Source: Paramecium tetraurelia
Lineage: Eukaryota > Ciliophora > Oligohymenophorea > Peniculida > Parameciidae
NCBI RefSeq assembly: GCF_000165425.1
Contig: NW_001799635.1
Coordinates: forward strand, 169,806 to 233,805
DNA: 64,000 bases
Direction: 5' to 3'
Under the pieces are notes generated by a model, which searched no databases, was not told where the DNA came from, and saw only the letters and a list, made by a program, of their open reading frames with translations. Made by a program: the position numbers and the translations under genes. Shown here in pieces: positions 1 to 13,438 of this stretch; the first letter of the stretch is position 1; the number at the start of each line of letters is the position of its first letter.

Positions 1-633
1 ACATGTGGAAATTAATTATTAGAGAGCTAAAGCTGGACACGCCATAGGAGAAGCATGCCATTAAGCATAACAAAAGCAGTATTAGCAGGCTTAAGAATTG
101 ATAGAACTTCAAATTTAATAAATTAAATAATCTCCTCATCTTGATAGTCTAGCATTGAAGATAGCTTTAGAAGACTTAGAAAAATGTAAAATGTATTGCA
201 AACCAAAAATATTTGAAATGGAAGGGGAAGCATTTTTAATGAAAAAAGAACGAAACCATATTGTTAGATAATCTTCTTTAAGTAAGTTTGATCAATTATG
301 CAATTAGCTAATCTTTGTGATTGGAATGATGATCAATAATAAAATATGGAGCATTTATAAAATGGAGATTTGCAGTTAAGTGCAGCCGGAAGTATAAAGG
401 GTTCTGATTCTGAGGTTTCTTCATAGCCAGACTTTTAAAGGGACATAGATTTTGATAATTTTGATCCAAAATTCATCATTAAATAATTACTAAAAATGAA
501 ACAATTTAAAAAAGAATAATTAGAACAGGAGGATGAAGAAGATGATAAAAAAATTGAATTATTGAAAGAATAATTGATTTTAGAGTAATAAGAAGAAATT
601 GAAGAATAAGAAGTTGCAAATTAGAGTTAATGA
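1..633 (+). CDS. 3' part of an unknown glutamine-rich protein (5' end outside window)
   Basis: The gene enters from the left edge and ends at TGA 631-633. One 26-nt intron (282-307, GTAAGT...TAG) joins two open frames. The visible part is alanine/glutamine-rich and probably helical (YQRAKAGHAIGEACHQ near the start), then acidic and asparagine/serine-rich, ending in a Q/E-rich tail (EEIEEQEVANQSQ). I do not recognise the family. In-frame TAA and TAG codons throughout, read as Gln, show the ciliate code. The next gene starts 40 bp downstream on the same strand. Confidence 0.75.
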
Positions 634-672
634 AATAATAAACATTAATAATAAATAATTATAAAATACATT

Positions 673-1479
673 ATGTCTGATTAAATATAAGAATATAAAG
701 CTTGCTGGAAGTCAGCAGTTGATGCTGCTGAAAAAGAATTAGCTTAGCTTTACTCTTAATTTATTTAAAGTGATGGTGAACTTTTCAAAGAAAATTTGCA
801 AAATTAGAATCAATTAGTGTAACCATCTCCATATTATAATAAGTAAGCGCAATGAGGTTTAAAATGAGCCACGCCCTTAGGATAATAATAATAATGATGA
901 GGAAGAGGACTAATAAGATTAGATTGGTCATCAATCAAACATAGCAACATCTACAACAAAAGAAGACTTTGTAGTGAATTAAGAAATTAAAAGAGAACTT
1001 ATTAGAGAAGTGCCATTTAAAGATGAAATACTTTATATTTATAGAATAACATATTAGAATGGAGATGTCTATGAAGGAGAGTTATTAAATGATTTAAAGG
1101 ATGGATTAGGAACATATTACTATGAAAATGGGGAAAAATATGATGGATTATTTTCAGAAGATCTTATTCATGGCTATGGAAAATATTTCTTTATTGGAGG
1201 TCACAAATACGAAGGAGATTGGTATTAGGGAGAAAAATTTGGGATGGGAATTTTAGATTTCAGTACAGGAGACAGATATATAGGAGAGTTTTACAAAGAT
1301 GCATTTGACGGGGATGGTAAATTAATGAGTAATCAATAGGGACTTTTGAGTACAAGAATGGAGATGTGTTCAAAGGCTAATGGAAAAAAGGAAAGAAGAA
1401 TGGTCCTGGAGAGATGAGATACAAAGACAAAAGGGTTGTTATAGGGGATTGGATTGATGATGAGTTATAGCCCTTTTGA
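673..1479 (+). CDS. MORN-repeat protein
   Basis: Removing introns at about 819-843 and 1317-1339 leaves 253 codons, about 252 aa. The N-terminal third is acidic and asparagine-rich. The C-terminal two thirds carry at least five MORN repeats (YQNGDVYEGELLNDLKDGLG, GHKYEGDWYQGEKFGMG, GDRYIGEFYKDAFDGDG, YKNGDVFKGQWKKGKKNGPG). MORN repeats form a beta meander that binds membranes or acts as a scaffold; in ciliates they are common in cortical and axonemal proteins. The 23-nt second intron falls inside a repeat and restores its frame exactly. The first intron would end in AAG rather than TAG, so its edges are less certain. Function beyond scaffolding cannot be read from the sequence. Confidence 0.85.
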
Positions 1480-1790
1480 TATTAAATACTATCAATTCTA
1501 TATTAGAATTAAGTTTGATAGATTATTGATATCTTTTCTTTATTTCCAATTTTTATCATTATTCACTTAGGTTCTAATTTTGATCTTCTATAAAGCAAAT
1601 CTGTAGGAATCAGCAACTTCAATAATAGCGAAATTTTTTCACTTTGATATCTATATAAATTTTATTTAGTTTTCGTTTACCACCCATTCTGAGATAAACA
1701 GTAATTATATGAAATTTTAAATATAGAATGAATAATTTGTAATTACCATGATATAAGGTTATAAAAATTGCAATTAATAATTAATTAAGT
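1480..1790. other. Convergent intergenic spacer
   Basis: About 310 bp between the TGA of the MORN gene (+) and the TGA of the RING gene (-). It is strongly AT-rich with no open frame that continues a known domain. It presumably holds the two 3' UTRs and polyadenylation signals; I see no other element. Confidence 0.6.
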
Positions 1791-3666
1791 TCAGCCCAAC
1801 ATTGATGCTTCCTAGACTTCCAATTATTTGTTTCCATTTTTTTACACTTTCAAAATTTGGCTTATAGTCTAATTTTTAGATTAAATTATTACTTTTCTGC
1901 ATAAATAGCATTCATTTGATTTTTATATAACATCTTCAGCACACTGTTAACAAATGCCTCCATGACGACAGGGTACAAATACTATATTTGGAATATTTTC
2001 ATAGCAAACCAGACATTTGTCTTGATTTACACTTGATTCACCATCTGATTTAATTGATTTGATAGAGCGAACGGGTTCCTCTTCTTATTCTTATTTTGAA
2101 ACGGTGGCCGTAATTTCTTCTCTTTTTATTTTTACTTAAATAAGTAGTTTATTTTATACCATTATCAGTAATAGCAGGTTTCTAAATATCTAAATCAAGT
2201 TCATCTTTTTTTTTATTTATAATCATGGAATTACTGGCTGCAGGTTTTTAGAGTATTTTTTTCCAAGTTTCTCTCACAGTTGAACCCTAAAGATTTGATC
2301 TACCTGATTCTAATTCTTAATGAGATTTTTGTCGTTTTTTGAAATCAAAAGAAGGTTTGTCAAGAACAGCAAAGTAAGTACAAGATAATTTTATCAGATA
2401 TAAAGGTATTCCTAACTTTATAAATTCCAGCTTTTTGGATTAATGGGGAGAATTAAGTTATCTAGAATTTGGAGATTGTACAGTTTGTTATTAATCAATA
2501 TCATTTTAGTCTTAGATACCTTAAACATCTTTTAAGTAAGCTCTTATAATAGAATGATTAATATTACTTAATTTATCTGTAGAAACATAGAGTAAAGATG
2601 AGAAGAAATAATGAAAACAAAGTGATCACAACTATATATTTAGCAGTTTCAGTAAGGCTAATTAATTGATTTCCCTCATAAAATTCAGCTGTTCTTAGTA
2701 TGAATAAAAAAGGAAACAATGTAAACCCTATAAGCATTATAAATATCCATAGGTTGCCTGCCACTAAAGAATACTTTAAATATATACAGTAATGACATTG
2801 TTATTTTTTTTTGATGATATTGACTAATGTTTCAATGCAACTGACAAATGAGATAAATAACAATAATGCACAAACTACAAGAAACACCCATAGCAAGAGA
2901 AAGATCTAGATCCATGACCAAGATATTTTTGATTCCCATTTGAGTGTAATTAACAATAGTTAAAGACAACACATAGTTTTTAGGAATTATAAAATCTCAA
3001 TTTATATAATTAAGTTACTAAAGCAGTACTAGTCTTTGTTGGAGTTTTAATTTTTTAGACTAGTTTCATAATCAGGAGTAAAGATGAAACTGCTAACATC
3101 ATAATAGTGATGAAATAGATTTTAAATTCTTACACCTCATAATAAAACACAATAAAGATCTAATAAACATTGATGCATACTTTAAAGAAGAATAGAAACA
3201 TAGTTTCTATAAGTTGCCAAATACAATCATCTCCTTTTCTATAGTTATAGTATATCAGAATAAAAATTGTTATTAAGTCCTAAATCCACAATTATAAGAG
3301 CACGTATCGATGACTGTATTTCCAATGCATATAAGTGAAATAATTTACGAAAAACGCTTGTAGGAATAGATTGAACATAAGAGACTTGATCATTTAAGCA
3401 TGACAAGAGATAACCTAATTTTTATTTTGAATACCTTGTCATCTGTAAGAGTAATGATGCTGTTTGTGTAATCTTGTTCCCTATTTTAAGCTTATCTCGA
3501 TTGTCTATTTTCATTTATATAATTCATACAATTCTCTAAAAAGGGGTAGATTTTGACTAAATGTTGGAGATAAAAAATTTCTTCTTCTAGTTGACGCTTG
3601 TTAATCGTCTTCTATTTGAATTTATGAGGGCCTCATTCTAACCGATCCCAATTATGATTCTGGCAT
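1791..3666 (-). CDS. Multi-pass membrane RING-finger protein (probable E3 ubiquitin ligase)
   Basis: Five short introns (20-25 nt; the first at 3505-3529) leave exactly 586 codons, 585 aa. The N-terminus is hydrophilic. The middle holds several hydrophobic segments (for example IQIFLLLWVFLVVCALLLF and NLWIFIMLIGFTLFPFLF). The last ~70 residues are a C3HC4 RING: CLVCYENIP, then PCRHGGICQQC, then CYLCRK. In this family the RING recruits an E2 ubiquitin-conjugating enzyme, so the protein is probably a membrane-embedded ubiquitin ligase with its RING facing the cytosol. Three of the introns appear to end in AAG or GAG. The neighbouring - strand gene is stomatin-like, 123 bp upstream of its start; there is no evidence of a shared job. 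Confidence 0.85.
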
Positions 3667-3789
3667 TTAGCTAAAATATAATGAAGGTTTTACATCATAG
3701 TTTTTGAGATAATATAGTTTATTATCAATATTAATTCAAAAACACTAAAAAATTATTTTTTCATTTTCATTGTTAATAAAACCTGTAAA

Positions 3790-4723
3790 TCACATAATCA
3801 CTACTTTTGTTTAAGCCTCATTTCCTACATTTCCTACGATTTCCAAATATCTAATTTGCATTGCAGCCCTACTATTTAACATTTCAGCAGCTTCCTTCAT
3901 CATTTTTGCTGATTACACATTCGATTATGCCATGAGAATTTTGACCTAAGCTGCTCTAAATATTAGGAATAAAATTAAACCTTGTTTCTGTGGCTACTTA
4001 TGCCAACGTATTCTATGTCTGTTAATCCATTTAAATATTATTTATCATGATTGCTTCTATTTCTATACCCCAATCTGTTGAGTGTGTTTCCACAAACTCT
4101 TTTATCAAGATCTAGATTTCATTTCTTTCTGAAAGCAAGTCTTAAAATGTAAAAGCTCCAATTACACTTCTAATAGACGTTTAGGTTAATCCAAAAATTG
4201 CTTATTCAAAAAAACCATATATATTGAAAATCATTCTTTTTGGCTCTATAACCCTCATATATAAAGAAACACTGACTTCAATTTAAATGTTGTCTTTTGT
4301 TATTACTGATTAATTTTCGTAATTTAACAGTTACGTTCTACAATCAACAATGAATAAAGTATCAGTACAAGGATTCAACTGAAGTATTCCAGCAGAAGCT
4401 ACTAATATTAGCAATTTAACTTGTTTTATAATATTTCCCAAAACGTAAAAGTACCCCAGCAAATCCTTGCTGTATTTAACGAAATGTTTTTCCTACAATA
4501 ATGTTATATGGACAATATGTTCCAAAACACTTCAAGCATTCTCCACATTTAAATAAACACTTTTAATATTTCCCATCAAATTCTGGTTCATCTTCTAGCT
4601 CCTCTATTTCCTCTCTTGGATATTTGACATTTTTGTTTTTATCTTAATTTTAGAATTCTTCTTAATTAGCTTGAGGATAGACTAACTTGATTTATATATT
4701 GTACTTTTTTGTTAATGATACAT
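3790..4723 (-). CDS. Stomatin/SPFH (band 7) domain protein
   Basis: Introns at 4682-4704, 4399-4420 and 3956-3980 leave exactly 288 codons, 287 aa. An acidic N-terminus is followed by a cysteine cluster (CLFKCGECLKCFGTYCPY), a plausible palmitoylated membrane anchor. The SPFH domain then runs IQQGFAGVLLRFGKYYK, NPCTDTLFIVDCRTQ, ITKDNIQIEVSVSLYMRV. The C-terminal helix has the usual alanine-rich oligomerisation stretch (KMMKEAAEMLNSRAAMQIRY). Stomatins form membrane-associated rings that organise lipid microdomains and modulate ion channels. It is divergent from the RBR ligase gene, with 84 bp between start codons. Confidence 0.92.
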
Positions 4724-4807
4724 ATTTATAATTAATTCATTTAGTTATTTTTATATGCGTATTTTTAGAATAGTTTGAATTAGTCTCCATGTTTAATAAT
4801 ATAATTA

Positions 4808-6310
4808 ATGATTAGTAAGAACAATCAGGGTTATCATTTGCCTTTGAGTAAAAGTGATGATCTATTGTTTGTACATGATATAGATTAAGAAAAATAATAA
4901 AATCTTCATGAATCATAATTAAGAAAAAGCAGTTTACATGACTTTGTATTATAGATACCAAAGGAATAAAATCATAAAAGGAACTCACATAATTCGATAA
5001 CATTTAATGAAGAGTATAAAAAAGTGAAATTGGTGTATGTATTTATTGTTTAAATTGCAGTCATACTAAGAAAAAAATTCTAACTCAAATTGGATAATAC
5101 GGGTATAATGTTTATATGGCAGAGTATATAATACAGAAGGAGAAAATTTCATTGGAATTAGATTTTTAAGTTATATTAGATTAAGTGATTGACAAAATTC
5201 ATTAGTTTGAGGAATAATACAAATCTTGTTATGGAATGAAGATTCACAAAAATAGTTACAAATAGATTGTTCCTGTGTTGATTGAAGAACAATAATAAAT
5301 TGACTAATTTGTAGTAGAGGTAAAAAGATAAAAGCAAGGAAAAGAATCTAAAGATTATAATGATAATTGTGGTATATGTTTAGGAGAGTACATAAATAAG
5401 TAGAAAGCTTTGAACTGTAGACATGAGTTCTGTTATGAATGCTTACAGAATTATTTAGACAATAAAATTAAGATTGGTTAAGTGCTGGAAATTGAATGTC
5501 CTCAATAAGGATGTGACAATTATTTTAATGATGAGGCTATAAAGAGCTTAGTAAATGATGAGTAATATCAAAAATATGATAAATTCAAGAAATAAAAATT
5601 GTTAGACAGAGATGAAACAGTTAGGTGGTGTATTAAACCGGGATGTGACAAATTTATTAAGGGAAAAAGTATGTTTAGCAATACTATAAAATGTGAATGT
5701 GGATAGGAGATGTGCTATGAGTGTAGAAGAGAAGATCATCCAGGAATGACATGTGAAGTATAGATTTATAGTTAGCTATAGGAAGCATTAGACAAATATT
5801 ATGAATAAACAATGAAATAATTAGTTATTCAACGATGTCCTAAATGTAAAGCACCTATTCAAAAGAAAGAAGGATGTAATCATATGACTTGTTATCAATG
5901 CCGCTTTTAGTTTTGTTGGTTATGCAGAGCAAAGTACACAAGAATGCATTTTGATTAAGACAATTGCTTTGGATGTCCAGGTAATAGAGTTAAAGTTATA
6001 GAGAGATAAGCAATTTTCGAGTGATGAACCTTATTCTAGACCAAGATGGAAGAAGTACGGAGGGATCATTTTCGAATTCTTTGCTACCATACTAATTCTA
6101 CCAATAATTCCATTCATTTTAATTTATTATAGTGTGATGACTCCTCTGAAATTAGTTAAACATTTTAATCGACAATATTACAGACAAATGGAAGATGGGG
6201 ATAAAATGTGCTTACTCTTACTTGGAGTAATGTTTTTCCCTGTAATCATGGTGTTCTTGATCTGTCCAGGACTACTTCTGCTGGTGGCGTATAAGATTAA
6301 ATATGATTGA
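4808..6310 (+). CDS. RING-between-RING E3 ubiquitin ligase with C-terminal membrane anchor (RNF19-like)
   Basis: Introns 5035-5060 (CAG acceptor) and 5989-6010 leave 485 codons, 484 aa. RING1 (CGICLGEYINKQKALNC, then CRHEFCYEC), an IBR (WCIKPGCDKFI, CECGQEMCYECRRE) and RING2 (RCPKCKAPIQKKEGCNHMTC, then CYQCRFQFCWLC) occur in the canonical order. In RBR ligases the cysteine after GCNHMT is the acceptor that forms the ubiquitin thioester, and it is present. Two long hydrophobic segments follow (FEFFATILILPIIPFILIYY and LLLLGVMFFPVIMVFLIC), as in the RNF19/dorfin subgroup. Expected role: a HECT/RING-hybrid ligase on an internal membrane. The start at 4808 is chosen because that frame is coding-like and spliced in frame to RING1. 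Confidence 0.93.
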
Positions 6311-6379
6311 TTATAATTAAATCGTACTCACATCAAACATTGCTTGTTTAGTATTGATCTTATAATTATCAAAAGGAAA

Positions 6380-7537
6380 ATGTTAAAATTAACAGAAATT
6401 ATGGATTCGACTTGCAATTTTTGTGAGTATCAATATGTACAAAAAACACTAAATTAGGACTTTGCAGTCATCATAAAAAAAGCACTCTATGAGAAGTATT
6501 CGTCTTCGCAGAATTATACATACATTCGAATTATCAACGATCTAATATTTGCTCGTAGAAGTCGTATCACCAATACATTCAAAGACTATCTCTTTTGGGA
6601 TTACCATGATGAGTACATGGAGAACTACTTCCGTTCTCCAAATGATTTACTCTACGATACTATCAAATCGAATGTATTGGTTGTAACTTAAAATAGACGA
6701 GCAGTCCCAAAAATTTGTGCCCCGCATATTTCATACTCCTATTGCCAAAACCATGGATAATTACTATAATCCCAAAATTCGATAATCTCGAAAATACTCC
6801 AATGCCAATTCCATTAGCGTTTCAAAAATACTGCAGAGCAGTCTTATCAAAAAGTAACAGTATCACATATTATGTTAAGACTATAATAATATAGTTCATA
6901 AGGGTCCATCTTTTATATCAAAAACCAGCTCAATGATATTGTCACAAATAGTTCATTATCTTTTCAAACAATTAACAAGTATTTCATTCCTAATTGTAGT
7001 AAGTAGGAGGTTGGAGTCCAGTTAAGAGTAATTTATTAGAAATTCTGTGACCGCAGACAGGAAATCAAAAAATAAAAGTAGAATAAGAGAAGTTAAGCTC
7101 ATTCCATTGACAAAGAAACTCAAACTTAAGGATTTCAATTCATACCTATAATTTATCACAAAGACAAACAATTTCTATAAAAGATCATCAAATAATAAAA
7201 GGAAAAAGAGTCTACAAAAATCTAGTTTCAAAAATTGAACAAACAAAATAAAGCATCCAGATACAGAAATAGTGTAGAAATCAATAATAACAGATATGGT
7301 TCTGCATCTAAAATCTCCCAGTAATCAACTGCTAGAGTCTATGAATCCTATGCTTCAAGTCGATACAATTCTACTACCACATAACAAAAACTTATTCGAT
7401 CATAACGTACTAAATCTTAAACTCAAGATTCAAATAACATTACAAAGGCTTTAGAAAGTTAATTCAATAATTAAGTTGATGTTAGATAAACATTAAAGAA
7501 GTTTGATAGCGGAACAAAATAAAAAAAAGTTAAATGA
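6380..7537 (+). CDS. Unknown basic protein
   Basis: Two introns (about 6674-6701, GAG acceptor; 6999-7021, GTAAGT donor, CAG acceptor) leave 369 codons, 368 aa. Without them the same frame stays open by chance, but the middle then reads like noise; the spliced version gives PRIFHTPIAKTMDNYYNPK and joins smoothly to VIYQKFCDRRQEIKK. The N-terminal 100 residues look folded (YIRINDLIFARRSRI and FWDYHDEYMENYF are visible). The C-terminal half is lysine-, serine- and glutamine-rich and probably disordered. No family recognised. A second in-frame ATG lies at 6401. Confidence 0.7.
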
Positions 7538-7692
7538 ACTTCTTTTTATATTTTTATTATATCTATTCATAAAAATATATCATCATCAAATCTAATTATG
7601 TATAATATATGTCTAGACCACTTCTTATCATTAGTATTTGTAATTAAGATCATTTTATAGTAACACTATTATTACAATATTAAAAATACAAA

Positions 7693-7967
7693 ATGTAATA
7701 ACCATCTTAACTATAATAATCCTCATGGTCAAATAATGACGAAGTAACTGTACTATAATTTAGAATGACTTAGAACAAAATGCAGATGGCAACTAAAGCA
7801 AGCATCAAGAAGGATCACGAAAAAAGAAGAAACAAGATGAGCATAAGCAATTCGAAGAAAGATTGAAAAATATTCCTGTTGGGTAAAAGCCTGATCCTAA
7901 AGCATATCCAGAAGAATGGATTAACAAGTGGAGATAACTGTTGCTAAAATAACAAAATAAGAAATGA
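7693..7967 (+). CDS. Small charged protein, 84 aa
   Basis: One 20-nt intron (7744-7763, GTAACT...TAG) leaves 85 codons. The first half is glutamine/asparagine-rich and polar; the second half is basic with a proline-containing core (PVGQKPDPKAYPEEWINKWR) and a Q/K tail. Standard-code reading destroys it because four of the first ten codons are TAA or TAG. No signal peptide or membrane segment. I do not recognise it; its density of Gln codons and in-frame splice support a real gene. The CDPK gene starts 22 bp after its stop. Confidence 0.6.
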
Positions 7968-7988
7968 CATATATAAAATTATATAAAT

Positions 7989-9813
<1,825 letters not shown>

Positions 9814-9958
9814 TTATAAAATAATATTGTGAATACAATTAGGTCGTTTATAAGTTAATTGCATGAATAAGGCAATGGGAGATATTTTATTTAAAAAGAA
9901 ATTCAAACTTATTATTATATATAAATTTTTATTGTTGCTATTTATAGAGAAATATTGA

Positions 9959-10900
9959 ATGAATATTATTTAGAAATATTCAGATTTATAAAATTCTTTG
10001 GAGCTCTTAAATAGTGAACCATAATAGTTGAATTCAAATGATGTTTATGAATATGTCGCAATTGATATTTCACCAAATTTAGAATGGTTGGCAGTTGGCG
10101 GTCTCTATATTGATAATATCGTTCTGTGGAAGATAAGTTACTAAAGTGAAACAAAGGTGATAGGAACTTAGATGAATGAAGACTTAGGATAATTAGAATT
10201 TTCAAACGATTCAGTGTTTCTGGCAGCTTGTGGATCTAGCACAAAGATAATAATTTGGAATATGAAAGATTTAGATGAAAATCCTGCTATTTTAGATGGA
10301 CACTAATCAAGAATTTGGAGAATTTAATTCTTCAATAAACCTCAATTCGATATTTTGTGTTCTGGAAGTTCGGACTCATCAGTGAAGATATGGAATGTTA
10401 CAAACAGATAATTATTGTAAAGTTTTAATATGAATGAAGATAATTAAATATATAGTATAGGAGTATCTGTTATGAATGAGTGGATTGTAACGACAGGAAA
10501 TGATTCAAGAGCTTTGATTTTAGACAGTAAAAGGTTGAAGTTGCTGTCATAATATAAAATCTGCGACAATTAATTATACTAAGTAGGATTTCCTTATCAT
10601 ACTTCACAATACTATGCTTGTTCCGGCATGGATGAGTATGTTAGAATATTATCGAAAAATAAATTAATAAGAAAGATAAAGTTCCCAGAAAACTGGAAAT
10701 GGCAAATTGAATTCACTTGTCAATCCCTCTTAGCTATATCTAGCATAAACTCTATATGGTTTTGGGATATTAGCAGAGGTATTCTATTGAAAGTGGTAGA
10801 AAACTTATTTTATACTTATCCTTCATTTCGTTTTAAGTATTTGGAAAAAGGAATCTGTGCGACAGCCAGCAAAACTATGATAAAATTGTGGATAAAGTGA
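9959..10900 (+). CDS. WD40-repeat protein
   Basis: A single open frame of 313 codons from ATG 9959 to TGA 10898-10900, no intron needed. WD-type blades are visible: ISPNLEWLAVGG...IVLWK, FLAACGSSTKIIIWNMKD, DILCSGSSDSSVKIWNVT, and a final KLWIK. Repeats are degenerate, six or seven by eye, consistent with one beta propeller that serves as a protein-interaction platform. No extra domain or signal sequence. A separate WD-like protein of nearly the same length is at 55175-56107; I cannot tell whether they are related duplicates. Confidence 0.85.
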
Positions 10901-10923
10901 TTATAATGTTGTATATCACTAAT

Positions 10924-11143
10924 TCAAAATTAATGAGGTTCTCCTTAAGTAGGTAGCAATCCAAATCTCTTTTTAAGTTCAACTCGATATTTCTAATTGA
11001 CATCATCAGGACTAAATCTAGCTGATTAATAGATCATTTGTTGTACCAGGATGAGCATTGAATGTATATGAACCATCTTCAAGAGTATTCTTCAAAGTAT
11101 AGACTCGTTTGCCCTCCTCATTCAAATAATACCTCAAATGCAT
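10924..11143 (-). CDS. NOP10: NOP10, H/ACA snoRNP core protein
   Basis: One 25-nt intron (11022-11046, CAG acceptor) leaves 65 codons, 64 aa, the usual length of eukaryotic Nop10. The N-terminus [18 protein letters not shown] and the segment AHPARFSPDD then [16 protein letters not shown] match the family throughout. Nop10 is part of the H/ACA complex with Cbf5/dyskerin, Gar1 and Nhp2 that makes pseudouridine in rRNA and snRNA, in nucleolus and Cajal-body-like sites. The intron sits inside the conserved AHP-ARFSP block, which verifies the splice junction. It lies tail to tail with the WD40 gene (23 bp between stops) and head to head with the EF-hand gene. Confidence 0.97.
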
Positions 11144-11226
11144 TTTTATTAATAGTTTATAATAAATTGGGGTTTTTTTTATGTATTATATATATAGGGA
11201 TACATAAAAGATATTAATTAAATATA

Positions 11227-12615
11227 ATGGATTAGACGAAGGAACAAATCTAAGAATACTTTAATGTTTTTGACAAGGATGGAAGTGGTTTCATAGATAA
11301 GGAGGAAATTAAGGATTTGGCAAAAAATGTTGGACTCGATTGGAATGATCATAAGTTGGAGAAAGTGATACTTCTTAATATCATAGATTATTTCAGCTCT
11401 TGATACAAATGGAGATGGAAAGATTTCATTTGAAGAATTTTACGAATACTTTTTATATGGTGAATAGAAAGAAATGGACGAATTGATGGAGATGAAGTTT
11501 TAACATATAAAAAGTGTTAAGACTCTTCAAAAATAAATAAGTTAAGATTATGGTTTGATAATTTAATTTATAATCTAGCACACATCCTTTAAAAGAATAA
11601 AGAAGAAGGAAAACAATAGTATTCTGTATCCTTGAATATTGGAGATAAATCTAATTTATAATATGTTGTAGAATTTGCTCTTAGAATTGGTGAAGAGAAT
11701 ACCAACTTTACCGAGTCTCTTCTGAAACACTTCGAATAAATTGATAATAATGTAGAATTTTCTTTCCAACTTAGACTATTTAAATAGTTATTAGATACTA
11801 ATGTTATAATCCTGAGGTGCTGAAAGGAAAGCTTTAAGAACTTTTCGAAACCTTAGTTGAAATTGGTCTTAATATGATGCCTCTTTAACTCTCATAGCAA
11901 TTAGCAAATTTAAAAGATGATTTAAAAATAGATTACGCCACTTTACCTGATGAATTATTGATTCGAATATATTTGGATAATGAAATTATAGATAAACTTG
12001 TTTTGGTTTATAGATAATTATCAGGAATGTTTATTTAGGAGAATACTTCAATATTAGCCAAACTGAAAATTTGTAAAAGATTTTTAGATAATTAGAAACT
12101 GTTGAAAAGTTCTAAAATACCGATCCAGAATTTTTGAAGAATCTTGGCAGAGGACTTCAAGCTAACTTTGATGTCACTACCTCAAGCGATCTTGTAAAAT
12201 TGTTTTATTTATCATTACAGGTCGAATATGCCCGATAAATTTATTCTACTCTATTGGCGAAATATCATGGAACATATAAGGTAAAGTTTTTAGAACATCT
12301 AACACCATTCACTATGATTAACAACGCTAGATTACAATTCAATTTCGAGACATTTCAAGATTTAGTAGAGGAAATAGGATCTCCTTTCTTAAATTATTTA
12401 AATTAATAACTTGCGATATCTTCAAATTAAAATAATAATAATAATGAGTTCAGCCAAATACTTAACTAAACACCAATAGCTAATGATTTCCTAAATTTGT
12501 TGAAATCAGAAAAAAAAGGTATAATTAATATCTAAAATTTCAAGGACCAGTTGATTTAGTATTGATATCAAAAGAAGCCTCAATAACCATGACAGATGCG
12601 TCAAATGTGGTTTGA
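11227..12615 (+). CDS. EF-hand calcium-binding protein with large uncharacterised C-terminal domain
   Basis: Starts MDQTKEQIQEYF. Two N-terminal EF-hands have complete loops (DKDGSGFIDKEE and DTNGDGKISFEE). The remaining ~330 residues are helical and of no family I know (PDELLIRIYLDNEIIDKL; VEYARQIYSTLLAKYHGT). Introns of 22, 26, 29, 23 and 26 nt give an intact 421-codon frame ending at TGA 12613-12615. The 29-nt and last 26-nt introns are my inference from frame alone. A longer 3' extension was rejected because that stretch is the antisense of SEC61 beta. Probable role: a Ca2+ sensor or Ca2+-regulated scaffold. Confidence 0.75.
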
Positions 12616-12707
12616 TTAATATTAATTGAAAATTGAGCATCACATTTATAAAAATTATAGCATTCCAAAGACGTGGATATAGATAAATTTACAATAATTA
12701 AAATATA

Positions 12708-12987
12708 TCAAGGTCCTTCAGTTGGAGTTTCTGCACCCCCTGATCTTAATTTGCTGAAAATATGTAAGAGCACAACAATTCCCAAATATACAAGACTGAT
12801 TATTAATACAGTATTAGGTTAAACTTTTAAAGACGAAACATCGCCTGAATAGAAATTTAATCCTGATTAACCTCCTGTTTCAGATGATTTTGATGCTAGA
12901 TGATATTTAGCCAATTATCTTACGACTCTTGCCACCTCCTTGTCTTCTTTTTAAAGCCTCCTTTATTAAATCCTTCTTTTCAGACAT
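12708..12987 (-). CDS. SEC61B: SEC61 beta subunit of the ER protein translocon
   Basis: A 28-nt intron (12896-12923) leaves 84 codons, 83 aa. After splicing the C-terminus reads SGLNFYSGDVSSLKVQPNTV followed by the single membrane helix LIISLVYLGIVVLLHIF and SKLRS, the conserved Sec61 beta pattern (short Ser/Gly-rich cytosolic N-terminus, FY...SPGLKV-type motif, one tail anchor). A short Pro/Glu-rich stretch follows the helix. Sec61 beta is the tail-anchored accessory subunit of the Sec61 channel and binds ribosome and exocyst components. Unspliced, the gene reads as a meaningless 35-residue ORF, so it would be missed without the intron. Confidence 0.95.
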
Positions 12988-13438
12988 TTTTTATTTTTAT
13001 TAATATGAATAATGTGCACGTCGTTTAATTAATAAATGTATTAGAATTGATCATTATAAAAATAGAATATTGATACATTTGTGAGCAGAGGTTAAATAAA
13101 ATCATTATCATTTACATGCTATTACAAAACAAAATTATAATTCTAGTTGTAGATAATACTATATGAAAATGAAATTCTTAATATAATCCTTTAAAAACAC
13201 TTTTTCTTAAAGTATCATACAGATACTACACATAAGTATGAGAAAATTTTGATAAGATTCATTATTTGAAATATCAACATCAATAATCTCAAATTATATT
13301 TGATCATAGTAATTAGAATATATAAATTTTTTAAAGTTTATTTTTTAATTTTATTCAGAAAAAAACTTTTAACAATTACATAATCGCATTAATCAGTGTA
13401 TTTATAACTTTAAAGTACATAAGAATTAGAACTTTAAA
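12988..13438. other. AT-rich intergenic stretch
   Basis: About 450 bp between the start of SEC61 beta (-) and the next + strand gene. Both frames are broken by TGA at short intervals. It must contain the SEC61 beta promoter near 12,990-13,050. I see no RNA gene, repeat or conserved motif. Confidence 0.5.

Noticed and set aside
12616-12903. 3' extension of the EF-hand gene on the + strand (frame ending ...SDDFDAR)
   Set aside because: This DNA on the minus strand encodes SEC61 beta with a verified intron, so the + frame is a shadow.
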